The notes under the pieces are model-generated. The model worked only from the letters and a program-made list of their open reading frames with translations, searched no databases and had not been told where the DNA came from. A stretch of DNA of 6,629 bases, taken from an uncultured Campylobacter sp. GTDB taxonomy: Bacteria > Campylobacterota > Campylobacteria > Campylobacterales > Campylobacteraceae. The translations under genes and the position numbers were made by a program. The stretch is taken from NCBI RefSeq assembly GCF_938031315.1, contig NZ_CALHHT010000237.1, forward strand, positions 1-6,629, written 5' to 3'. Shown here in pieces: positions 1 through 4,684 of the stretch. Position 1 is the first letter of the stretch. Each line of letters begins with the position of its first letter.

Positions 1-871
1 TATGAACGGCGTAAGCTTGCACGAACTTTTCGCGCCGTTTATCGGCTACTCCAAAAGTACCCGCGCGTTAAACGTTCAGGAGCTTTTTCACTCGGGCACG
101 GTTTATGAAGATATCAATACCTTTTTGCAACCGGAAACCGCAAAGACGTTTCAGTTGGGATTTAATTCCCATAAGCATGGATTAATCGCGAACGACGACG
201 TTTTTGGGTTTAAGCTTACCTACTATCGTAGCAAGGTAAAAAACTATATTTACGACAGGCTCATGCTTTTTTACGACGATAACGGCAGTCCCGATACGAT
301 GTATCTTACGCGCCTGAATGGAGATGCGACGCTTAGGGGTTTTGAGATCGAGCTGATGTATGACGCAGGATACTTTTATACTACCGCCACCTACTCTCGT
401 CAAAAGGCGTCGTATCCACTCTCCGACAGTACGGCGGTGGATTGGACGAACGGACCTTCAAGCGGCGTATCGCAATTTAGCGAGCTTCCGAAGTACTACG
501 CCACTATCGATGCGGGAGTAAGATTTTTCGATGAAAAACTAACGATAGGTAGCATAGCCAAAATCACGGGCAAAGCAAAAAGAATGAACCCGTTATTTAC
601 GTATACTACGAACGGTGCGGAATTTAAATCTATAAAAACGCAGGATTTACCGAGCATCCCTACGATTTTTGATATGTATGCGACCTATAAACCGATTGAA
701 AATTTAACATTTAAGCTCGAAGTGCAAAACGTTTTTGATAAAAACTATATGGATGCGCTCTACACATATAACTCGTCGTATTCCAATCAAGTATTTAACG
801 ACGATATAACAATTTTTAACAACTCGGCTCGAGGTCGCACCGCGCTTTTAAGTATCGAATATAGATACTAA
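1..871 (+). CDS. TonB-dependent outer-membrane receptor, C-terminal part (5' partial)
   Basis: This is the C-terminal 289 residues or so of a TonB-dependent receptor, a 22-strand outer-membrane barrel that imports iron complexes, haem or similar ligands using TonB-ExbB-ExbD energy. The sequence shows alternating aromatic/polar amphipathic strands, for example GFEIELMYDAGYFYTTATYS (residues 113-132 from the Met at base 2). It also shows the typical penultimate-strand signature KLEVQNVFDKNYMDA (238-252), and a closing strand GRTALLSIEYRY that ends in an aromatic residue as BamA substrates do. The plug domain, TonB box and signal peptide are missing because the gene runs off the left edge. The ATG at base 2 lies inside the barrel and is not a start: family members have roughly 650-750 residues. 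The segment FAPFIGYSKSTRALNVQELFHSG resembles barrel regions of iron/haem receptors, but the ligand cannot be named from this fragment. A hairpin follows the stop and no downstream partner gene is visible. Confidence 0.88.
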   Translation, partial: MNGVSLHELFAPFIGYSKSTRALNVQELFHSGTVYEDINTFLQPETAKTFQLGFNSHKHGLIANDDVFGFKLTYYRSKVKNYIYDRLMLFYDDNGSPDTMYLTRLNGDATLRGFEIELMYDAGYFYTTATYSRQKASYPLSDSTAVDWTNGPSSGVSQFSELPKYYATIDAGVRFFDEKLTIGSIAKITGKAKRMNPLFTYTTNGAEFKSIKTQDLPSIPTIFDMYATYKPIENLTFKLEVQNVFDKNYMDALYTYNSSYSNQVFNDDITIFNNSARGRTALLSIEYRY

Positions 872-888
872 TATAAAAGCGCCCTATA

Positions 889-927
889 GCCCGGCGCAGG
901 CTCTCATTATATGAGCTTGTACCGGGC
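889..927 (+). terminator. Imperfect hairpin after the receptor gene, probable terminator
   Basis: The hairpin lies 17 bases after the receptor stop codon. Arms GCCCGG (889-894) and CCGGGC (922-927) pair perfectly. Inside them 896-900 pairs with 916-920 (including G-U pairs), and CTCAT (903-907) pairs with ATGAG (911-915) around a 3-base TAT loop. One mismatch and a two-base bulge interrupt the stem. The downstream sequence is AT-rich (CAAATTTAAAATTTC) but has no clean T run, so efficiency is uncertain. A second, smaller hairpin, GCGCC (879-883) with GGCGC (893-897), would compete with it. It would stop receptor transcripts before they run antisense into the tRNA gene. Confidence 0.5.
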
Positions 928-1055
928 CGGCAAATTTAAAATTTCAACCGCCGTGCCGAAAACCGCTCTACAATGTAAATTTAATAATTCCTATGATAAA
1001 ATTACGCTAAATTTAAAGCAAAGGCTTACATTAAAAGGCGAAGTTCGTGATTTGA

Positions 1056-1132
1056 TGGTGTCACGGGGGAGACTTGAACTCCCGACCTCCGGCTTATGAG
1101 ACCAGCGCTCTAACCAGCTGAGCTACCGTGAC
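1056..1132 (-). tRNA. tRNA-Met (CAU anticodon), elongator type
   Basis: On the - strand a complete 77-base cloverleaf can be folded by eye. The acceptor stem GTCACGG pairs with CCGTGAC; the D stem is GCTC/GAGC; the anticodon stem CTGGT/GCCGG has two G-U pairs; the T stem GGGAG/CTCCC closes the loop TTCAAGT; the discriminator is A and CCA is encoded (1056-1058). The anticodon loop CTCATAA carries CAT at 1096-1098. The paired G1-C72 end argues against initiator tRNA, which has an unpaired first position. CAU is also the gene-encoded anticodon of tRNA-Ile2 before TilS lysidine modification, so an isoleucine tRNA is the alternative; elongator Met is my preferred call. The gene stands alone, divergent from lemA. 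Confidence 0.93.
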
Positions 1133-1147
1133 GAGAAAGAATTGCGG

Positions 1148-1153
1148 ATTATA
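1148..1153 (-). promoter_or_regulatory. Sigma-70 -10 box (TATAAT) for the tRNA gene
   Basis: Read on the - strand this is a perfect TATAAT, in the context GGCTATAATCCGC, ending 15 bases before the first tRNA base. Transcription would begin near 1141 and give a leader of about 8 bases, as usual for tRNA genes. No good -35 hexamer is present. The upstream DNA is A/T-rich instead, which is typical of Campylobacter sigma-70 promoters. The same 68-base gap must hold the lemA promoter on the other strand. Confidence 0.6.
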
Positions 1154-1200
1154 GCCAAATATTCTTATTTTTAATTGAAACGCCTTAAAAAGGAGAGAAA

Positions 1201-1764
1201 ATGAATGCGGCTTTGATTTTATTAGTCGTCATAGTTTTGTTAGTTTTGGCGTTAGTGGGCGTTTATAACTCGTTCATCGCCAAGCGTAACCAGGTGCGAA
1301 ATATCGCCTCCACCGTCGATACACAGCTTAAAAAGCGCTACGACCTCATCCCGAATTTAGTAAGTACCGTGCGTGAGTATATGTCGCATGAAAACGCAGT
1401 CCTAACGCGCGTTAGCGAACTTCGCTCGCAAGCGATTAGCGCGGCCTCTAACGCGGATAAATTTAAGCTAAATAGCGAAATTTCAAGCCTTTTGGGGCAG
1501 ATCCGCGTTGCGGTAGAGGCGTATCCAAACCTCAAGGCTAACGAATCGTTTGCCAAGCTACAAAACGCGTTAGGCGAGTGCGAGGAGCAGATCAGTGCCG
1601 CACGGCGCGCTTATAACGGCGCCGTTACGGTCTATAATAACGCTTGCGAGATGTTTCCTACTAACATCATCGCTAACGTTTTTAACTTCGTCAAAGCGGA
1701 ATTCTTTGCCGCTAGCGAGCAAGAAAAGCAAGCCCCGAACGTCTCTGAGCTTTTCAAAAAATAG
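1201..1764 (+). CDS. lemA: LemA family membrane-anchored protein
   Basis: This is a 187-residue LemA-family protein, the normal family length. One hydrophobic N-terminal helix (residues 3-22) anchors it. The rest is a helical bundle carrying family motifs: LKKRYDLIPNLV (43-54), AYPNLKANESFAKLQ (107-121), the E..I..ARRAYN..V..YN helix (129-146) and FPTNIIA near 152-158. LemA is named after a Listeria antigen; its biochemical role is not established, although the fold is known and envelope functions have been suggested. The start is secure: AAGGAG (1190-1195) lies 5 bases before the ATG. A weak -10-like TATTCT sits at 1160-1165. LemA genes are often followed by a TPM-domain (DUF477) or other membrane-protein gene, but here no gene follows on this strand in the window, so this copy appears to be a single-gene transcript. 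The gene converges with ybaK across a gene-free gap. Confidence 0.9.
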   Translation: MNAALILLVVIVLLVLALVGVYNSFIAKRNQVRNIASTVDTQLKKRYDLIPNLVSTVREYMSHENAVLTRVSELRSQAISAASNADKFKLNSEISSLLGQIRVAVEAYPNLKANESFAKLQNALGECEEQISAARRAYNGAVTVYNNACEMFPTNIIANVFNFVKAEFFAASEQEKQAPNVSELFKK

Positions 1765-1780
1765 GCGCGAGGCGTATAAA

Positions 1781-1814
1781 ATTTGCGATGAAATTTTAAA
1801 ATTTTATCGCAAAT
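1781..1814 (+). terminator. 34-base near-perfect palindrome after lemA, possible terminator
   Basis: The palindrome begins 17 bases after the lemA stop codon. ATTTGCGATG AAATTTT on the left mirrors AAAATTTTATCGCAAAT on the right with a single non-Watson-Crick position, which becomes G-U in RNA. The centre is TTAA, so an RNA hairpin would have up to 15 pairs and a 4-base loop. It lacks a following T run (AATGCTGAG), so it is not a canonical terminator. The near-symmetry would let it work in either direction between convergent genes. A protein-binding palindrome is the alternative. Confidence 0.45.
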
Positions 1815-1934
1815 AATGCTGAGCGTCGCAAGGCTAAATCTATAGCGAGCAAAATACAGCGAGTGCAAAGCATGCGGTTTTAAATAGGTTTGCTTTGTGC
1901 TCCGCGTACTCATCATCTCGCTTGAGATATTTTG

Positions 1935-2024
1935 CGGCGCGCAGTACTTAGAATTTTAACAATAAAATTTATAAAACTAATTTGATTTGTATTTTCTCGG
2001 CGCGCAGGAGCTTATTTTAATAAA
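1935..2024. repeat. Pair of imperfect direct repeats (CGGCGCGCAG...)
   Basis: The 10-base word CGGCGCGCAG occurs at 1935-1944 and again at 1998-2007, 63 bases apart. Both copies continue with a similar AT-rich tail: about 4 bases, then TTA, then TTTTAA and TAAA, with small gaps. The copies run to about 1966 and 2024 respectively. This could be a decayed duplication or a local sequence habit of the genome; no function is evident. Confidence 0.35.
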
Positions 2025-2080
2025 CGGCGCAACGCCAAATTTTAAAAGTCTAAATTTCGCAGCGTAAATTTTGGCTAGCT

Positions 2081-2123
2081 TGCCGCCGGCGTTACTTACG
2101 CAAGCGGCAGCAAAAGCAACGCC
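2081..2123 (-). other. Interleaved inverted repeats downstream of ybaK
   Basis: Two six-base inverted repeats overlap just past the ybaK stop codon: TGCCGC (2081-2086) with GCGGCA (2104-2109), and GGCGTT (2088-2093) with AACGCC (2118-2123). Because the arms interleave, the RNA could form one hairpin or the other, or a pseudoknot. This may contribute to the 3' end of the kdsD-rluB-ybaK transcript, but there is no clear T run, so I do not call it a terminator outright. Confidence 0.35.
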
Positions 2124-2126
2124 ACG

Positions 2127-2600
2127 TTAATCATGTGTTATTTTGCAAATTTGCGCTTCGGTTGCGACTGCGAGATCCTTCGGCGCGAGAGCGATCTGTT
2201 TTCCGCGTACGCCTGCACTAACGTAAATTTTCTCCTGCGTTAGCGCTTTTTCATCGATGAAGGTGCGGAAGTGCTTTTTCATCCCAAGCGGCGAGCAGCC
2301 GCCCCTGACGTAGCCCGTGACCTTTTGCAAATCCTTCAAATCCATCAGCTCGCAACGCTTCGCGCCGCAAATATGCGCGAGCGCCTTGAGATCCAAATTT
2401 AGATCGCCTTGTAGGCAGGCTACGACGTATTCGTGATCCGCCGTGCAAACTATCGTTTTATAAACCCGCTCGATCGGCTCGCTCACGCTGTTTGCCACAT
2501 GCACCGCGTCTAAATTTAAAGGATCAACCGCATATTCTTTGATCTCGTAGGGGATTTTCAGACCGTCCAGTACACGCGCGGCGTTTGTTTTTGAACTCAT
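2127..2600 (-). CDS. ybaK: Cys-tRNA(Pro)/Cys-tRNA(Cys) deacylase YbaK
   Basis: This 157-residue protein is of the YbaK/EbsC family, full length for the family. These enzymes hydrolyse Cys-tRNA(Pro) formed when prolyl-tRNA synthetase mischarges cysteine, so they protect proline codons in the cytoplasm. Visible signatures are VYKTIV (46-51), with the conserved Lys48 corresponding to the essential lysine of the family, then GYVRGGCSPLGMKK (96-109), and the C-terminal VSAGVRGKQIALAPKDL (127-143). Related INS-domain proteins that edit Ala-tRNA(Pro) (ProXp-ala, PrdX) are the alternative, but the GGxSPxGxKK motif points to YbaK. The start is well supported: AAGGAGG (2605-2611) lies 4 bases before the ATG. 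It follows the rluB stop by 15 bases, so it is probably the last gene of the kdsD-rluB-ybaK operon. Confidence 0.92.
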   Translation of the reverse strand: MSSKTNAARVLDGLKIPYEIKEYAVDPLNLDAVHVANSVSEPIERVYKTIVCTADHEYVVACLQGDLNLDLKALAHICGAKRCELMDLKDLQKVTGYVRGGCSPLGMKKHFRTFIDEKALTQEKIYVSAGVRGKQIALAPKDLAVATEAQICKITHD

Positions 2601-2615
2601 TTCGCCTCCTTAAAT

Positions 2616-3386
2616 TTAATAGCGGATTTTGTTTTCTTTCAAAAAATCGCGCAGATCTTCATATTCGCTCTGATCGAAATAGCGCCATTTGCCGGGTTTT
2701 AACATCCCAAGCGTCATTCTACCGAACGCCGTGCGCTTAAGCTCCACGACGTCCAGATCAAAATAGCCGAAAAATCTACGCAGCTCGCGGTTTTGACCCT
2801 CGTTGATGATCGCCTTTATCTTCGTATAACCGCCGCTGCTAGGCATTATGCGGTAGCCTAAAAAGGGCTTAAATTCCATCGATTTGATCTTGCTTTTGGC
2901 GTGCGCGCCCTTGCTCGCATCTGCAGCGAAAAAGCCCTCGCGGATCGCCGTTACGACCTCATCCCCTACCTCGCCTTTTACCTTTAGATAGTACTCTCGC
3001 TCGATGTCGCTGCTCATCAGCGCCGTAGCGATCGCTGGCGCATCGGTTAGCAGCAAAAGCCCTTCGCTTGCGAAATCCAAACGCCCCACGCTAACAAATC
3101 TACTAAACCCCTCCGGCAAGCTATCGTAAATCGTCCGCCTGCCGCGATCGTCCTTTTTAGTAACTAACTCGCCTTTGCGTTTGTTATAAACGATCATCGT
3201 AAATTCCGTCTTAGGCTTGATGAGGCGCGAGCCGATGCGGATCTTCTCCTCGCCGCTAACCTCTATAAAATCGCTAACGACGCGGCCGTTAATGCTAACC
3301 TTGCCCTGCTTAATCAGCTCGTCCGCCTCACGACGTGAGTAGCCGGTGTTATGAGAGATAAATTTATTCAGACGCATCTTTTGCAT
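2616..3386 (-). CDS. rluB: 23S rRNA pseudouridine synthase, RluB/RsuA family
   Basis: This 256-residue protein is of the RsuA/RluB/E/F branch of pseudouridine synthases, which isomerise a specific uridine in rRNA. An N-terminal S4 RNA-binding domain occupies about residues 4-50 (MRLNKFISHNTGYSRREADELI). The catalytic motif GRLDFASEGLLLLT (101-114) contains the essential aspartate, Asp104. The motif NEGQNRELRRFFGYFDLDVVELKRTAFG (195-222) matches the family's conserved EGxNRxxRR segment. Annotation as RluB (large-subunit site) rather than RsuA (16S) is by common practice for this group and is less certain than the family. The first ATG overlaps the kdsD stop by one base (TAATG), suggesting coupled translation, with GGGG about 8 bases upstream. 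A second ATG three codons later (3375-3377) gives MRLNKFIS, which looks like the usual family start and is a real alternative. No C-terminal extension is present. Confidence 0.9.
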   Translation of the reverse strand: MQKMRLNKFISHNTGYSRREADELIKQGKVSINGRVVSDFIEVSGEEKIRIGSRLIKPKTEFTMIVYNKRKGELVTKKDDRGRRTIYDSLPEGFSRFVSVGRLDFASEGLLLLTDAPAIATALMSSDIEREYYLKVKGEVGDEVVTAIREGFFAADASKGAHAKSKIKSMEFKPFLGYRIMPSSGGYTKIKAIINEGQNRELRRFFGYFDLDVVELKRTAFGRMTLGMLKPGKWRYFDQSEYEDLRDFLKENKIRY

Positions 3387-4348
3387 TATTTTAGCCCCAG
3401 ACTCGTTAGATCATGGATATGCAATATCCCCACGGGCGCGCCGTTTTCGACCACGGGCAGGACTTGAATTTTAAACTGCTCGATCAAATTTAGCGCATCT
3501 ATTGCGAGCATATTTTTATCGTCCAGCATTTTAGGATTTTTGGTGGCATATTTTAGCGCGCCGTCATTGATGTCAAAATCCTCTCGCATCAGAGCGCGGC
3601 GCAGATCGCCGTCGCTTAAAATCGCCTCGAGCGCGCCTTTTTCGTCCACTAACAAAACGGTGCCGAGCTTTCCGTGCGTCATAACGTCGATAGCTTGTTT
3701 TAGGCTGGCGTTGCGCTTTGCGACCGGTAAATTTTTGCTTTGCATTACGTCTTTTACTTTGACGAAGAGTCGCTTGCCGAGGCTTCCGCCGGGATGAAAA
3801 TTTGCAAAATCTTCTTTGCCGAATCTGCGCCGTCTCATCAAACAGATCGCTAACGCGTCTCCTAACGCAAGTGTTAGCGTCGTAGAAACCGTCGGCGCGG
3901 CGCCTAGCGGGCAGGCCTCTTTGACGATATTTAGGCTTATGAACTCATCGCTAACCTTGCCGAGCGAGCTGTTTTTATCGCGCGCCATCGCGATGATCTT
4001 TACGCCGAAGCGTTTGAGATGAGGTAGAATTCTAACCAGCTCCTCGCTCTCGCCGCTAAAGCTGATCGCAAGCACCATATCGCCCTTACCGATCATACCC
4101 AGATCGCCGTGCAGCGCCTCGGTAGGATGGACGAAAAACGACGGCGTGCCGGTGCTGGCAAGCGTCGCAGCGATCTTAACGCCTATGTGACCGCTCTTAC
4201 CCACGCCGGTGACGATTACCTTGCCCTTGCAAGCTAGGATCAAGTTTACAGCTCGCTCAATTTCGCCGCCGATAAGATCCGCATGCCGCAAAAGCTCCGC
4301 TCCTTCGAGCCTTAGCACCTCTCGTGCCGTATCTAAAATTTCACTCAT
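3386..4348 (-). CDS. kdsD: D-arabinose 5-phosphate isomerase (KdsD/KpsF family)
   Basis: This 320-residue enzyme converts D-ribulose 5-phosphate to D-arabinose 5-phosphate, the first step towards Kdo for lipopolysaccharide (or capsule). An N-terminal SIS domain (about 35-180) contains VTGVGKSGHIG (46-56), SFSGESEEL (96-104) and NFHPGGSLGKRL (183-194). Two CBS domains follow (about 197-250 and 262-320). Lys51, Glu103, Glu144 and His185 fall exactly 8 positions before the active-site residues Lys59, Glu111, Glu152 and His193 of E. coli KdsD, so the enzyme looks intact. AAGAAGG (4353-4359) lies 4 bases before the ATG and supports this start. The kdsD stop overlaps the rluB start. No capsule genes are nearby, so a housekeeping lipopolysaccharide role (KdsD) is more likely than a capsule-specific one (KpsF). 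As I recall it, H. pylori also places a kpsF-like gene directly after the RNase J gene. Confidence 0.95.
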   Translation of the reverse strand: MSEILDTAREVLRLEGAELLRHADLIGGEIERAVNLILACKGKVIVTGVGKSGHIGVKIAATLASTGTPSFFVHPTEALHGDLGMIGKGDMVLAISFSGESEELVRILPHLKRFGVKIIAMARDKNSSLGKVSDEFISLNIVKEACPLGAAPTVSTTLTLALGDALAICLMRRRRFGKEDFANFHPGGSLGKRLFVKVKDVMQSKNLPVAKRNASLKQAIDVMTHGKLGTVLLVDEKGALEAILSDGDLRRALMREDFDINDGALKYATKNPKMLDDKNMLAIDALNLIEQFKIQVLPVVENGAPVGILHIHDLTSLGLK

Positions 4349-4571
4349 TCAACCTTCTTTTTAAAATTTGCTTCTATTTTGCGCCTCTTTGCGCCGCGCC
4401 TAAATTTACGCTAGCCGAAATTTCGCGCCTTTGAAATTTACGCCGCGAAATTCTACTCTACAAAATCGCACGCCGCCCTACCCGCTCGCCGCGGCCTTGC
4501 TAGACACGCTTTAAATTTTACTTTACGCCGAAATTGCGCTAGAAATTTTACTCGCCGCTTTAAAATTCCGT

Positions 4572-4637
4572 GCCGAAAAACTCGCTCACATCGCAAAATT
4601 TCACGCTCAAGAACTCATCGGCACCACAAAATTTCAC
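4572..4637 (-). repeat. Tandem imperfect 33-base repeat in a short open frame
   Basis: On the - strand two adjacent 33-base units (4637-4605 and 4604-4572) both start GTGAAATTTTG and share GAGTT in the middle, with 23 of 33 positions identical. The period is a multiple of three and the frame is open. The units read VKFCGADEFLS and VKFCDVSEFFG, followed by TEF and a stop at 4560-4562. From the first GTG this would be a 25-residue peptide, and the frame is open further back into the end of rnj. No good ribosome site precedes either GTG or the upstream TTG, so a real protein is doubtful. I list it as a repeat. Confidence 0.4.
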
Positions 4638-4664
4638 CCGTCCGCCGCAGATCAAAGCCCTCTT

Positions 4665-4684
4665 GCGCGCTAAATTTAGCGCGC
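4665..4684 (-). terminator. Perfect 20-base palindrome touching the rnj stop, probable hairpin
   Basis: GCGCGC-TAAATTTA-GCGCGC is perfectly self-complementary and begins at the first base after the rnj TAA codon. In RNA it would make an 8-pair stem with an AAUU loop, six of the pairs G-C. The next bases (AAGAGGGCTTTGATC) give no T run, so a classic intrinsic terminator is not shown. A 3'-end stabiliser or processing barrier for the rnj message is an equal possibility. Confidence 0.5.

Larger units (their letters stand above)
1765..2126. other. Gene-free region between convergent lemA and ybaK
   Basis: These 362 bases contain no frame I would call a gene. They hold the 34-base palindrome just after lemA and a short hairpin ATCTC-GCTT-GAGAT (1915-1928). 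They also hold a pair of direct repeats starting CGGCGCGCAG, and interleaved inverted repeats next to the ybaK stop. Composition alternates between AT-rich AAATTT blocks and GC-rich GGCGCGC/GCCGCC blocks. Overlapping short frames exist on both strands but lack ribosome sites and recognisable motifs. Confidence 0.6.
4349..4684. other. Intergenic region between rnj and kdsD
   Basis: This stretch of 336 bases separates two same-strand genes. It contains nine or ten AAATTT cores, mostly in the contexts TAAATTTAC, GAAATTTCG and AAAATTTCAC, among GC-rich CGCCGC blocks. It also has a perfect palindrome at the rnj end and a tandem 33-base repeat within a short - strand open frame. No tRNA or known regulatory RNA fold is recognisable. 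A promoter for kdsD is expected here; the only weak candidate near the gene is AAATAGAAG (around 4370-4380, - strand), and I do not call it. Confidence 0.6.

Noticed and set aside
991..1001. TATGATAAAAT as a + strand promoter
   Set aside because: It would drive transcription antisense through the tRNA gene and there is no gene directly downstream. AT-rich matches like this are common here.
972..1032. Seven-base inverted repeat AATGTAA / TTACATT as a tRNA terminator or operator
   Set aside because: The arms are short, AT-rich and 47 bases apart, which is expected by chance in this composition.
911..1099. A 62-codon + strand open frame ending in SRGRLELPTSGL
   Set aside because: Its last third is the complement of the tRNA-Met gene. 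That ending is a well-known false peptide produced by translating antisense tRNA sequence. It also starts inside the hairpin after the receptor gene and has no ribosome site.
1056..1132. The tRNA gene as an attachment site for an integrated element
   Set aside because: No integrase is nearby and no direct repeat of the tRNA 3' end is found elsewhere in the window. The flanking genes look like ordinary chromosome.
1866..1897. Hairpin CAAAGCA ... TGCTTTG with an 18-base loop
   Set aside because: The stem is short for such a large loop, there is no T run, and it is too far from either gene end to interpret.
1595..1916. Short frames on both strands over the end of lemA and the palindrome (peptides resembling ICDEILKFYRK)
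   Set aside because: The resemblance between the two strands is caused by the 34-base palindrome itself. The frames overlap lemA and have no ribosome site or family motifs.
3540..4022. Two + strand open frames opposite the isomerase gene
   Set aside because: They are fully antisense to kdsD, whose active-site residues and domain order are intact. No start signal is seen.
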